Positions 24,701 to 35,565 of a stretch of 64,000 nt of DNA are shown here, one piece after another. The notes under the pieces are model-generated. The model was not told where the DNA came from. It was given only the letters and a program-made list of their open reading frames with translations, and searched no databases. The stretch comes from Zygnema cylindricum. Its lineage: Eukaryota; Streptophyta; Zygnematophyceae; Zygnematales; Zygnemataceae. Within the stretch, counting starts at the first letter, position 1. Each line of letters opens with the position of its first letter. Where the stretch lies: contig JBBHKE010002632.1 of NCBI GenBank assembly GCA_037447655.1, forward strand, positions 62,001 through 126,000, read 5' to 3'. A program made the position numbers and the translations under genes.

Positions 24701-26466
24701 TTTAAATTATTTATGAATTTCTATCGTTTTTAGAATGCTCTAAGTTTTTGTCAGAGTTTTCTGCAAATTTTCAGGTTTTATGAGGGTTTTCTAAAGGCTT
24801 GTAGGATAATTAGGGTTTCCTGCAACTCTTCAGAGTTTGTTAAGGTTCTCTAGGAATTTTAGGGTTTGATAGGTTTAAAAAATGTCATGTATGGGACGAT
24901 CTCCACAGTGAGACGAAAAATGACAAATTTCGGATTTCAAGCTTGAAACCCCAAAGAAATGAATGCCACAAGAATGATTTTCCACTAAATACTAGGGAAA
25001 AAAAATCTTAACACATAAAGACCAACAAAAACCTAATTGTTAATTTCAGTACAAGTTTCAGGACTTGATGTTCAAGGTTCCGCACAACAGTTACCATCAA
25101 GAAAACCATATTAAAAACACAAAAGTCAACGTATGAAAAGAATTCAAGACAGAAGTGATGACGGGAGAAAGAGAGGGGGAGGCAGAGGGAGAGGGAGAGG
25201 GGAGGGGGAGGGGGAGGCAGAGAGAGAGGGAGAGGGAGCGGGAGATTGAGAGGGAGAGGAAGGGGGTTAGGGAGAGGGAGAGGGAGAGGGAGAGGGAAAG
25301 GGAGAGAAAGGGAGAGGGGGAGCGAGAGAGAGTGAGAGAATTGAAGTAATCCACGTCAATGAACTGTCAAATTGTTACACACACAAAAGGAAAAAACAAA
25401 TGTATTTCACACTAGTAATTGTGCCCAATTCTTAAAGCAATATCTGGATAGCGTATGTGAAAATAAAACGGTTCTATCCACCCTAATAACTGTACCTGTT
25501 TTGCCAATCGCAAAGCGAATATTCGACCGGAGCCCGAACTTGCACCTGTCACAAGAGCCGTTTTTCCAGCCACACTAAAAAAGGTGACGTCATCTGAAGC
25601 AAGACCAGCCATGGAAATAAAAGAAACGTAGTACTTATTACTTGTTGGAACTTATTTTAACTTATTTTAACTCATTGGAGCCTATTTTTTTCTTTAATAG
25701 GATTTTCGCTGTCAATTTTGGCAACTTTGTGGCGTGAAAAATACTAATGTATTGGTCGAATAGGAACTTTAGAATATTAAAAAAAAAAAAAAAAAAATTA
25801 TTGTTCTTCAATTGTCGGTTTTGTATTTATCTCGGGAAAAACATGGAGGATGTGTAAGAGAGAGAGAGAGAGTTAGAAAGAGAGAGAGCGAGAGAGAGAG
25901 AGAGAGAGTTTGAGAGCGGCGGGAGAGAGGGAGAGTGGGGTAGGGGAGAATACAGGGAAGGCGTGAGCGAGTGACAGAAGAAGGATAAAGTGGGAGATTG
26001 ACAGAGAGAATGTATATATGTACACAGTGTGAGAAAGACGTGCAAATAAAGAAAGCATGAGAAAAGCATAAAAGAGAGAGGGGAAAAAGAGAAGGGACGA
26101 AAGAGACAATGGTTGACGGGTAAAAGAACGATGTGTGCGGAGGGAGAGGTCTTGAGAGACTCAGTGTACGAAGAGAGAAAGAAACCAACAAACACCCATA
26201 TAGAGAAAGAAAGAGATCGCGGGAAAGAGCAGGAGGGGGGGCTAGAGAGCTAGAGAGGAAGAGACGGACAGAGAAAGAAAGAGAGAGATAGAGAGAGAGA
26301 TGTATTATTACCTGCAAAGATCATCTAATAAGTCCTGTGAGGGATACCGATTCTTTGCTCCTCTTTGCGGAGATGTTTGCGGTGGTTTTGATTGAGTATT
26401 TCGCTGTTTTGTCGGCGTTTTGCGACCTCCTGGTAAAGGTTGCTGAGTTTGTGTAAAAGCTGCCAT
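18715..26466 (-). CDS. DCP2: mRNA-decapping enzyme DCP2, exons 1-4 (partial)
   Basis: DCP2 removes the 5' cap of mRNA in cytoplasmic decay. Exons: E1 26466-26312 (51 codons plus 2 nt, ends DLLDDLC), E2 24150-23999, E3 23637-23510, E4 18813-18715. All junctions are GT-AG and the phases fit exactly, giving 178 residues. Residues about 46-110 form the DCP2 box-A domain ([44 protein letters not shown]). Residues 111-145 continue it ([24 protein letters not shown]). Residues 146-178 start the Nudix fold ([20 protein letters not shown]). The Nudix box G-x5-E-x7-RE is present through R177-E178, and the remaining catalytic EExG must be in exon 5, which I could not find down to position 1. Introns are 2161, 361 and 4696 nt. 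The start was chosen as the only in-frame ATG. The Q/P-rich first 40 residues are not conserved. Confidence 0.93.
19782..20595. repeat. Direct duplication, copy 1 (partner at 21855)
   Basis: It matches 21855-22668 at a constant offset of 2073 bp. From TTTCGTGTTTCTGAGGC to about 20511 the two copies look identical. After that they remain alignable but diverge at roughly one base in ten. It lies in DCP2 intron 3. The right part carries the left end of a TA-flanked element (20404 onward). Confidence 0.9.
20404..20640. mobile_element. TA-flanked inverted-repeat element, left part (empty-site allele)
   Basis: The left end CACCGCGAATCGTAATTAGA follows TA at 20402-20403. It is homologous to the complete element at 22477-23311 but lacks the nested insertion found there, and its right terminal repeat was not found. 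The end coordinate is approximate. Confidence 0.6.
21583..21855 (+). repeat. Degenerate TAATTATCTGTC tandem repeat
   Basis: About 270 bp of short units of 8-16 bp built on CTAATTATCTGT, ending precisely where the second duplication copy begins (TTTCGTGTTTCTGAGG). It is intronic in DCP2. Confidence 0.75.
21855..22668. repeat. Direct duplication, copy 2 (partner at 19782)
   Basis: See the partner at 19782. The junction on the left is the ATCTGT tandem array. On the right, homology passes into the TA-flanked element at 22477 and resumes after the nested insertion (22674-22891), to about 23030 in diverged form. Confidence 0.9.
22477..23311. mobile_element. TA-flanked inverted-repeat element with both ends, host of a nested copy
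   Basis: The left terminal repeat CACCGCGAATCGTAATTAGA and the right one (reverse complement CACTGCGAATCGTATTTAGA) match over about 20 bases with two differences. TA flanks are at 22475-22476 and 23312-23313. Without the nested insertion the element is about 615 bp. No transposase coding. Confidence 0.75.
22674..22891. mobile_element. Nested TA-flanked inverted-repeat element, 218 bp
   Basis: The ends are CACCGCGAATCGTTATTAGT and (reverse complement of the right end) CACGGCGAATCGTTATTAGT, a terminal repeat of about 27 bp with one mismatch, flanked by TA at 22672-22673 and 22892-22893. The related locus at about 20597 shows the site without the insertion, which directly confirms that this is a mobile insertion. 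Confidence 0.88.
23710..23945. repeat. Pyrimidine-rich low-complexity (CCCTC-like) in DCP2 intron 2
   Basis: C/T-rich runs at 23725-23815 and 23895-23945 within the 361-nt intron between exons 2 and 3. On the transcribed strand this is purine-rich, so it is not the acceptor polypyrimidine tract. Confidence 0.7.
24480..24680. repeat. Purine-rich low-complexity (GA/GGA) in DCP2 intron 1
   Basis: G/A-rich degenerate microsatellite. The apparent ORF here is compositional. Confidence 0.65.
25155..25345. repeat. (GGGAGA)n-like purine microsatellite in DCP2 intron 1
   Basis: About 190 bp of GGGAGAGGGAGA-type repeat; CT-rich on the transcribed strand. Confidence 0.85.
25496..25612 (-). pseudogene. 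Single N-terminal exon of a short-chain dehydrogenase/reductase
   Basis: A minus-strand ATG opens a 39-codon frame ending exactly at a good donor (GCAAAACAG|GTACAG). It encodes [17 protein letters not shown], the NAD(P)-binding start of the SDR Rossmann fold (TGxxxGxG). The usual Ile of TGASSGIG is Ser here; the glycines are kept. It lies inside DCP2 intron 1 on the same strand. No second SDR exon (GAxV, NNAG or YxxxK regions) was seen anywhere downstream, so it is either a captured gene fragment or the first exon of a nested gene with very distant exons. Confidence 0.6.
25855..26311. repeat. (GA)n-rich low-complexity beside the DCP2 exon 1 donor
   Basis: GAGAGA-rich DNA abuts the splice donor of exon 1 at 26311. 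In the pre-mRNA the intron therefore starts with a CU-rich stretch of about 450 nt. ORFs here are compositional. Confidence 0.8.
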
Positions 26467-27500
26467 AATTTTTACAAAGTCTATAGTTGCTAGAAAAGAT
26501 ATTCTAATATATATTTCTTCAGAAAAAAACTAGGAAAACTTTGTGAAAAAATAACCTACTTCACGATGCGAAGAAATGTTTTGTCTTAGCTTTAAAGAGC
26601 TATATTTGCCGTTCAACGATGTTGCATGTGTGTTCATAAAACAAAAAATGGAGAGTGAAAAGTATGAATGTGAAAGATACTTAAAAATAGAAGAAATTGA
26701 ATGAAAGAAAGATTGCAAGAAAAAAAATATGAACGTTGTTATAAGGGATGTGATGTATTTGTCGTTAAGAATGGTTTTGGATCGTCAACAATTAAAGTGC
26801 AGGAGCTAAAGAGAGGGGTAAGGAAAGAAGGAGAGTGGAAGAAGATAAAGAGAAAGAGAGAAAGAAAACTCCGTTGTGTTCTGGATGAACACAAATAGGT
26901 TTGGAATTAGGTTTGAAATGAGAACAAATTAGGGTTTGGAAGTTGAAAACTTTTTAGTTGTCACATCGACCAATAAAAGTAGAGATGAGTAGTTTTTGAA
27001 AGTATCGGCAATCAAGTCTTACAAGAATGAAATACAGAATAAGTGTTATTAATTTGAGCTTTTACTAGGTTTCTATATTTATTAGGGTTTGCACAGTGGC
27101 TAACTTCGAATCCTAAGACCTAAAGATGACATGCCATGGGAAGTGACTAACGAACTTTTCCACTCATCCAGTATTGAAATCCTGATCTGAACTAACCAAC
27201 CGTGCGGTAAGTTATAACATTGGGATATTATTCGAACTAAACGATACCGTGCATTATTGCTTTTGCACCCCCGTTTAAGTCATAATGTCATATTGTTTAT
27301 GTGCACACTTGTCCAAGTTTGATCCGACGGTCACTATGGAGTTCCGAGATCTTTACCGTCCGATTGTGCATGAGGAGAACGATTGAAGCATAGGTCAAAC
27401 CGCGCGTAAACGCTAAATTAGGTGGACCGGTTATGTACGCGTATTATACGTGTTTTACAAGTTTGAAGTGGCGAATCCGAAAACAAACATTATTAATTTA
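26467..27500. other. DCP2 upstream region, no gene recognised
   Basis: This presumably holds the DCP2 5' UTR and promoter. No clear TATA box or second gene could be supported. A Lys/Glu-rich plus-strand frame at 26701-26898 is compositional. Confidence 0.4.
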
Positions 27501-27506
27501 TTACTA

Positions 27507-27684
27507 CACCGCGCATCGTTATTATCGTTTAGGATTTATCAATGTTAATGCGAAATAAGAATTAATAATATTGACGTGGCTTATTGTAGCCCACTTCCTT
27601 AAATAGTATTGTTAACACTTCTGGGATTTTTGGCCAAAAAAAGTCGCGACCGAATTAGTGTTTCTAACTCTAATAACGACGGTG
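27507..27684. mobile_element. TA-flanked inverted-repeat element, short diverged copy
   Basis: The left end CACCGCGCATCGTTATTATC follows TA (27505-27506). The right end (CTAATAACGACGGTG) is an imperfect complement and is followed by CA rather than TA. The interior resembles the 53598-53795 copy (shared TTTTTGGCCA and AGTCGC/AGTAGC regions). Confidence 0.55.
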
Positions 27685-27804
27685 CACACGATGTAGTTTT
27701 ACCAAAAGTGCGCCTTTATCTACCCAAAAACAAAAAATAGTGTTAATGATAGCTTAGCACCAATTCTTAGTAAAGGGTTTTTTTCAACGCAAATTCATAA
27801 ACTA

Positions 27805-28346
27805 CACCGCCAATCGTTATTAGCGTGTAAGTTTTTTTAGCGTATAAAAATAATTACCGTGGTGTACGCTATTTAAGAATTTGAAAATTCTGGAAAAAAT
27901 CATACATTCTAATTGTTTGGTTATGGTAATTTGGATCTTTGAAAAAAAAAATGTCGGCCGCGAACATGCTTACACTAATATAGGTATACGTACAAAATCT
28001 GACAAATCGTACACAAATCGTACATTCACACAGTCGAAACGCGGCTGTCGGACGAATATGTGCGAGCGGGATTTTTTACGACCTGGTTTTTTTTCCTTTT
28101 TAGAACGCACATTCTCATGCGTCCGCGGTTACTAAAACTAATTTATTGTACTTTTTAACACTTTAAAAGGTACATTTATGTATGGTCTGACATTGACCGT
28201 ACACCACTCTATTTAAGAGACAACGTACTAAAAATAACCCTAAATAGAATAAAGAAAAAAATAGAATGAACTACACTAATAGAGAATAAAAAATAAAAAA
28301 AGCGGGACGGAATTAGCGTACACAACGCTAATAACGATTGGCGGTG
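27805..28346. mobile_element. TA-flanked inverted-repeat element, 542 bp, perfect ends
   Basis: CACCGCCAATCGTTATTAGC at the left and its exact reverse complement at the right, flanked by TA (27803-27804, 28347-28348). It contains an 84-codon open frame at 27881-28135 with no recognisable domain, so it is probably non-autonomous. Confidence 0.85.
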
Positions 28347-28349
28347 TAG

Positions 28350-29039
28350 TTGAAATAGTATCAATTCGAGAATTACGGTTTTATTGACCCAAAAACATCA
28401 ATTAGTGTCAATACAACTAATTCATAAGTAAAAAATCAAAGTTTTTTTGCCAAAAACCATAAACTACTGTAGTGCTAACAACATTAATTCATAAATAGAG
28501 GCGATTTGTTTTGACCCAAAAACTCATAAAATGCCGGTGTTAACAGAATATAATCAAGTGGCCCACAATGATCCAAGTGGCAAAACACAATTTATTGCAG
28601 CTAATATTAAATCCATAATTCAAACATAATCCATAATTTCACCATAGCTTTGGCGTAGCTAGTTATAGTTTAATTAATTAATTAACTTATTTATTTATTA
28701 ACGCTAACAATTCACTTATTTGTAATAAGTGATGGGTGGTATACTAACCTTATATTAAATTTTTGTTCAGCACAAACCCTGGAGTACATTGCTTTTTGCT
28801 TTTTACTTTTTACTTTTTGCTTTTTCTTTTTTTTTCTGCATTTTTTTTATTTTTGCTCTTTACATTGCTTTTTTTTTTTCATTTCAATACATCATTAAAG
28901 GAGACTTAAAAAAAATTAAAGTTTCTATAAGGAAAAGTTTGGACACGGAGGATTCAACAAACAATGGAAAAAAACTTGTGGTTCCTGAGATTTTGACCAA
29001 AAATAAATATTTCCGACTTTTCATGTGTGTAACGGTTGT
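28350..29039. other. AT-rich intergenic DNA
   Basis: No gene. Degenerate repeats of the AATTAGTGTCAATA type resemble sequence flanking the element at 27805. Confidence 0.4.
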
Positions 29040-29235
29040 CATGGGTTAGGCGGAGGGGTAAGGGGGAGGGGAGAGAAAGGGAGGTGCAGGGAGGGGAAAG
29101 CAGGGGAGAAAATACGAGAGGCGAGTGAAAGGAGGGGAAGGGAGGAGAGGGGAGGAGAGGGGAGGAGAGAGGAGGAGAGGGGAGAGGGGAGGGGAGGGGA
29201 AAGGAGGGAAGGGAAAAAAGATAGGAGAGTAAGGA
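29040..29235. repeat. (GGGGAGGAGA)n-like purine repeat
   Basis: About 190 bp of G/A-rich short tandem repeat. ORFs on both strands across it are artefacts. Confidence 0.8.
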
Positions 29236-31102
29236 GAGGTTTGGCAGGTAAGTGGATGGGATTTGTAATCTACTGTGTACTCCTTTTTTAATCATTTTTT
29301 CTTTGTAATTGTTATGTCAAGCTATTTTTTTTTGGCGTAGGGACATTGGAGTAACTACTTAGTACTTACATTTGCATTAGAGGAGAGAAAATTGTTACCA
29401 TCTTGTCTTCCCTTTTTATTTCTGTTCCTTTTTTGTAGTCATGGTCAAGATTTTGTTTTACATAGGAACTCACAACAGTCAACTTCTTCCTCATTTTTAC
29501 TTTTTTCTTTTTTGTCAGTTCATTCATGGTTGTACTTTTTCTTTAGCGTAATACTTTAACTTTTATTGTAAAAGATCACCAATAATATATCGTACAATCA
29601 AATGCTCGTTGGGCTTACAGATCCTAGGAGATTTTGCTATTTGTTTTTAAAACAAGGTTGTCCACATTCGTTTTTAAATCATGTCAAATTATGAATTCCT
29701 GACAAATTACAATCACAGTACATTAGTCTCAGTCTCATCTTGTGGTTAGTCCTACAATTTAAGTTGGAACCGTACAGTCAATTACTGTAAAAGTTATATG
29801 AAGTTTACAATTTACTCAAGTTCAAGTTACAAAACAATGGTAAATTTCGATAATGTAATTACCCTAGGTGTGTGTGTTTTTAGATATTTGATATGAATTG
29901 TCTCTTTCACGTCATCTTTAAAAAAAAAAAAAAACCTGTCAAAAAAATTAACAATAACAATAATAATAAAATAATAAAATAAAATATACTTCTTGTAGCT
30001 TCAGTAACTAACATTTTTGGGAAACAGTAAACTATGTACAAGATCCCAAAGTTTGCCAGCAATTTAACTTTTTCTATTAACATTCAAAACAAGTGAAAGA
30101 TGTCTTCATTATTTATTCAACATACGGGGATTGAGACTGATACAAATACAATGGAAAGGTCCAATGTCAAAATAAGTAGTTTTTTTAAAAGTCACACTTG
30201 GGCATGAGTTTGAAAATTGGAATTTTTAACAATTCGTGACTTATAGTTGCGGTTGGGAACACCTTGTAACCTTTATTGTGGCCTAAAATGTATCTTCAAA
30301 AGTAATCTATGGTTAAAAAATGGCCAAAAAAAATCAAAAATGGCACATTCATCACTTCAAGCTTGCAGAGTATCTGGTCATGTTTTTGGCATTTAATAAG
30401 GCTTACTAGAAAGGACGATCATGTTTTTTGCCTGCTATTAAGTTTTTGAGAAAGGAAAGAATAGGGCCAACAAATGAAAGGTGTGGTAAGATCCCTAATT
30501 TCCTATCCTAATGGCTACATTATAGAGCGCATGCTTATATTGTTACAATGGTTTGATAGTATTGCAAGACCATGGGAAAGTCGCTATGGTTTTCATTTTC
30601 TAAGTTTAAATCCGCAACAGAACAGATCAGCACTTTTTATATTCCCGGATAGAGTCCGACTGGAAGGAAATCTAGAGGACGACATTTGAAACAAGTTTTT
30701 GACACATTTAAAACAGGTTTGTGACACGTTTAAAACAAGTTTTTGAATTACTTTATATCGTAGTTTTGTTAAACACCAAAAATGTGTAAAACAAAACAAT
30801 TGTCTGGATATATGGGAACCAAAGAGAATGGATAAAAAGGAAATTCCAAATTGAGTGGGCAGGTAAACATGGGCAGGTAAAAATTCCAAACTTCTTCAAC
30901 ACTTAATGCCAAAATTTCAAAAGAGCTTAATTAGCTGTAAGTAACCATTTTTCCATTTTACACGTCCAGACTTGCCAAGCCAATTTGCAAGGCAGCTGGT
31001 AATCAATTACAGCAGTTCTACCTGTCAAAAAGTGCTGTCATTTACTCTACATCCTAATAGCTTCCTGGTCTAATGCTTACTATCTAATCTCCCTTAACAA
31101 AT
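29236..31102. other. Downstream flank of PGK, no gene recognised
   Basis: AT-rich unique sequence with homopolymer runs. No exon, repeat array or RNA gene could be supported. Confidence 0.4.
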
Positions 31103-34100
31103 TTAAGCAGCTACCAAAGCATCATCAAGTGCAGCAACACCTGGCAACACCTTTCCTTCTAGAAGCTCCAAGGAAGCACCTCCACCGGTAGAGATGTGGC
31201 TCATCTTCTCGGCAAGACCGACCTTCTCCACAGCAGCAACAGAGTCTCCTCCTCCAATGATAGTGGTCACACCCTTCTCGCTCAACTCGGCCAACTTCTT
31301 TGCAACAGTCTGGATAGAAAAAGACAAAACAACAAACATCAGGACAAAGTCTGGATAGAAAAAAACAAAACAACAAACATCAGGACAAATGATAAAATGA
31401 CAGTAGCTACACCAATTGACTTAAGTGCAAACAAACCTATCAGGTAATCAAAATCAAAAAAAAATCGAAACAAACAAATTTAGCACACTACATTTTAATT
31501 GTATGTAAATATGTTAAGATAGCGACTCAATTGAACAGCAAAATGATAATGAATATCAAAGCCGCCATCACAATAAATGATCCATTGTCAGGTCAATGAC
31601 TCACCTCAGTTCCGACAGCGAATTTGTCGAACTCGAACACTCCCATAGGTCCGTTCCAGATGACAGTCTTGGTGGTATCCAAGGCCTCATTGAAGGTCTT
31701 GATGGCATCAGGGCCAATGTCAAGTCCCATCCAGCCATCGGGAATGGCAGTGGCAGCAACAGTCTGTTAATTTGCACAAAGAAACAATCAAGGTAAGACA
31801 AAATAAGAAGGCAGAAGGTAAACAGAAGCATCGAAAACAACAAGCTCTCTGATCTGCCACTCAAGCCTCCCTGGAAAACTGAAAATTTAAATTATAAACT
31901 TGTTTCAATTCAAAAACAGTGCAAAAAAAAAGATAAGAATAGCATAGTCGAAAAAGATAAAGCTTTTCCATCTGTAGCAAAAGTCTTTCTGAGAATCTTT
32001 AAACTTCAATTTTTGCAAACATAAAGTGTGAATCAAAGAGTAAATGACAACAGTGTCAAATAAAATTTTGAAACCATAGTTTGGAAGGCTACCTTGGCTT
32101 CAGCATCAGGGGCGAACTTGTCAGCCACAACGACATCAGTGGGAAGCAAAAGTTGGACACCCTTCTCTGCGGCCTTCTTCATCAGGGAAGAAGCAAGCTC
32201 CAACTTGTCTTCCTCAACAAGGGAGGATCCGACACTCAAACCCTGGGCCTTGTAGAAGGTGAAGATCATGCCTCCTCCGAGAATGAGGATGTCAACCTTC
32301 TCAAGAAGAGACTCAATAACTCCAATCTTGGAGGACACCTTGGAACCACCAACAATGGCAGCAAAAGGGCGGACGGGGTTGGAGACAGCACCATCCAGGT
32401 AGTCAAGCTCCTGCAATTCAAACGCAAGCTCAAAAATAATAAGTTGAGAACAGAAAAAGTCAGCATACAACAGCATAAGCAAAAAAATAATAACATAACA
32501 AACGATAAAAAACACACACAGACAGCACAGCTCAAACATAACAAGGTAAAGAACGGGGAAAAAAAAGGAACGACAGCACAGCCAAAAATAAGGTGAAGAA
32601 TTGGAAAAAGGCATACAGCATCATAGCTCAAAATATGTAGGCGAAGGATAGAAACAAAGTCAAGACTGCAAAATGAAATTAAGACTGCAAAGAACTAAAA
32701 ATGCATGTTAGCGATGTTTTGCCCAGCACAAATGGCCAATGCCACATGGGCCTACAACGGTGCATCTTAAAAATAATAATGTGAAGAACGAGAACCCAGT
32801 TAAGACTGCATAACATAAGTAACTTGTGAAACCCATCAAACTGCCGAGACCCACCTTCTGCAACAAGAATCCGGCGACTGATGGCTTCAAGAACTCAGTA
32901 ACACCGGCAGTGGAGGCGTGAGCCCTGTGAGCTGTACCGAAAGCATCGTTAACAAAGAGATCAGCATTTTCTGCCAGGGCCTTGGCATGAGAAGCAACAT
33001 TCTTCTCCTCCTCAGGGTAAAATCGGACATTCTCAAGGAGGAGGACACCGCCGTTAGGCAATGCGGCAACCTTCTCTGCGACTTCTGGGCCAATCGAGTC
33101 GTCAGCTTTCACGATCTGCAATAAACATCGGCAGATGAAGCAATTATTGAGAAATTCACACACCAAACAAGAACATAAACCAAAATCTATCACGCACAGA
33201 AATTAAGATATTATACACAATCAATAAAAAACATTTGAATTTGCATTTCCTTCAATGAATGAAATGCAGCGATCACAATTAGATTTGGAATGTAAGTGGT
33301 TTAATTAGGGATCGAGTACACCCACTTGTAATATAACAACAAACAAACCTTCTAATGATTGAGTAAACAGTGTAGTCCATTGCTGAAAGGGATATTACAG
33401 GCATTTCACTAATTTTAGCTGATTGGCAAAGTAGGCTTACATCGAATCCAAGCAACTCAGAAATACGGGCAACAAGAGGGGTAAGGCGGAACTTCTCGGT
33501 GACACCCTTGGGTCGGCCCTGCAAATCAAGAGAGTGGTGACGTCAATCACTGATACTTCCGATTGGTTAATAAAAAAAACCATAATTCTAGAATACGATC
33601 TCATAGAATAGCACCAAAACAAAAACAGCTTATCATCCTTTCCATAGAGGTATAGCATACACGGCAGAGTGAAACAGTGAAAGAAATATCCTTCAGAATG
33701 CAATCTCATGGAATGGCACCAAAAAAAGAATCAAATGCCCTGTTCAAGCGGTTGACACATCAAGAGATCAGAAAAATAATCACATTTGCCACAAATCGGC
33801 AGGAAAGTGAACCTTGAAAGAGAGAAAGTTGCAGAGAAGTAAAAACTTACAAGATGGCTGGACAGAAGGACCTTGGCGCCCTTCTCAACAAGGTACTTGA
33901 TGGTAGGGATGGCAGCTCGGATACGGGTATCATCGGTGATGTTGAAGTCAGCATCCAGAGGAACATTCAAATCAGCTCGGACGAGCACACGTTTTCCTTT
34001 AAGATCAGCCTCGGTTAAATCACCTACGCTCTTCTTTGCCATGGAAACGACAGCACGGGTTCCCTTTCCAGCCTTTGCAACGTGTGCAGCAACTGTGGAA

Positions 34101-34303
34101 ATGAGATCGTGCTCAACTTCGAAGATGTTGTTGAACTTTTGCATATCTTTCCTACCGGCAACAAAGCCATTGTAGGAAAGAAGGTTACCGGAACGAGCAG
34201 CAGCTTTCACGGAAACGCGGGCGCTTCCGGATGTAGCTTTAGCGGAAGTTGCGATTCCGGAGAAAGCGGCGACTCCAGTAAACGTAGCTGTAGCGGCAGC
34301 CAT
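31103..34303 (-). CDS. PGK1: Plastid phosphoglycerate kinase, complete, six exons
   Basis: PGK interconverts 3-phosphoglycerate + ATP and 1,3-bisphosphoglycerate + ADP; a plastid copy serves the Calvin cycle. Exons: 34303-33851, 33518-33441, 33115-32855, 32410-32093, 31763-31605, 31309-31103. All have GT-AG introns and lie in phase 0, so every exon is a whole number of codons; the product is 491 aa. Residues 1 to about 85 form an Ala/Ser/Lys-rich extension ([20 protein letters not shown]) consistent with a plastid transit peptide. The enzyme starts near [12 protein letters not shown], with the PGK signature [10 protein letters not shown] at about 107-116. Other landmarks are [50 protein letters not shown] and the nucleotide-binding [13 protein letters not shown], then [17 protein letters not shown]. 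No lesions. The start ATG has a good context (AGCAATGGC). Confidence 0.97.
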
Positions 34304-34395
34304 TGCTACTGTATTTGATTGATTGACGTCGGTTTCGTTACAAACGTTTGCAGCAGATTTGCTGGTAGCAAGTATGTCAGAGGAGAGAGCAAGAT

Positions 34396-34406
34396 GGATT
34401 ATATGT
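34396..34406 (-). promoter_or_regulatory. TATA-like element of PGK
   Basis: The minus strand reads ACATATAATCC about 95 bases upstream of the PGK ATG, a plausible TATA-box position for a short 5' UTR. Confidence 0.4.
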
Positions 34407-34759
34407 CAACAAGACGCTCCTGAAATGTTCTTGTACTTGCCATACGACTGAATCGGACGGTCTAGATGTGTCCCGTAAAGTATGGCGAAGATTGAACTGG
34501 ATCTGTGAGGTTGAGACTGGAGCTTCATCGAGCGGTGAAGATCTGACGAGAGAAAAAGGTCGATGATCGATTGGACCTGGTCATTATTATCAAGCTTTCA
34601 CATGTGAAAAGATATTGCTGTTTCTTGTAACTGTTAACAGCGACGTTGTGAACATGGATAATAGTCCTCTTATCCGCGAGGCTGATGGTTGACGAATGAG
34701 CAGGCGATTTGGCTATTGTGGAAGTTCGGATCGCTTGGAATCTTGAGCATGCATTATTG

Positions 34760-34768
34760 ACACGTGGC
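34760..34768. promoter_or_regulatory. G-box (CACGTGGC) upstream of PGK
   Basis: ACACGTGGC lies about 460 bp upstream of the PGK start. CACGTG is the bZIP/bHLH G-box common in plant light-regulated promoters. Function here is inferred from position only. Confidence 0.35.
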
Positions 34769-34839
34769 GAGAGCGGCCGCGGTTTCAGAGGCGTCCAGTG
34801 CCACGAGTTGGAGCTGAGGATCTTCAGGAGCAGGTTCGC

Positions 34840-35220
34840 CACACATGGGAAGAATGTGGCTTACAGCCAATCATAATTCTGAAAAAGTGCTCATATTATA
34901 CCACTTATGGATAATATTCGTTTCATTACGAAATAAGTAGAACAATTGTCAGACTTATCGCTTTTCTCAGTTTCTGTACTCTCAGAAGATTCGATGGGGT
35001 CACCCCGTCACAGTGATTGAATTGCCACATGGAACATAGGAGCCACAAATCTGGTATTCCACGTCATCAGCTCAAGATTCTGGAAATTCGATACCTGTAC
35101 TAAGCCGTTCCTTTAGAATCTTTACAAAATCTTCTGCAGTATTGTACTGTAGAGTACAGTACATTATTTAAAATTTTTAACGCATATCACTCCGACGTAG
35201 TGCTTGTCCTTTTCATTGAG
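34840..35220. other. PGK upstream intergenic region
   Basis: No gene. An open frame at 34842-34525 on the minus strand overlaps the promoter region and has no family resemblance. Confidence 0.4.
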
Positions 35221-35262
35221 CTACAGTACAGTACAGTACAGTACTGTACTGTTTCGGTACTC
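35221..35262. repeat. (CAGTA)n microsatellite with palindromic centre
   Basis: CAGTACAGTACAGTACAGTA runs straight into TACTGTACTGT, so the array is its own inverted repeat. Confidence 0.8.
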
Positions 35263-35429
35263 ATAGATGTCCGTACAAAGCCGCACTAATGAAACACCGT
35301 ACAGTATTGAATTACTGGTACACTGGAAAGAAAGGAAAAAGTAGACTGTCAAATTCAGTTCCACAATAACTGAAAGCATAACTGAGATCAAACTATTTCA
35401 GTTATTTACAAAATCTACCATGTAACACT

Positions 35430-35565
35430 GAACGAGAGGGGAGAGGAGAGGGAGAAGGGAGAGGGAGAAGGGAGAGGGAGAAGGGAGAGGGAGAAGGGAG
35501 AGGGAGAAGGGAGAGGGAGAAGGGAGAGGGGGAGGGGGGAGAGGAGAGGGGAGAAGGAAAAAGGG
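35430..35565. repeat. 13-bp purine minisatellite (GGGAGAAGGGAGA)
   Basis: About eight near-perfect copies of the 13-bp unit, with a diverged G-rich edge on the right. The proline/serine/leucine ORFs on the minus strand are artefacts. Confidence 0.85.

Noticed and set aside
27881-28135. 84-codon ORF within the 27805-28346 element as a transposase
   Set aside because: Too short, and no DDE or helix-turn-helix motif.
34525-34842. 105-codon minus-strand ORF upstream of PGK
   Set aside because: No family resemblance; it overlaps the presumed PGK promoter including the G-box.
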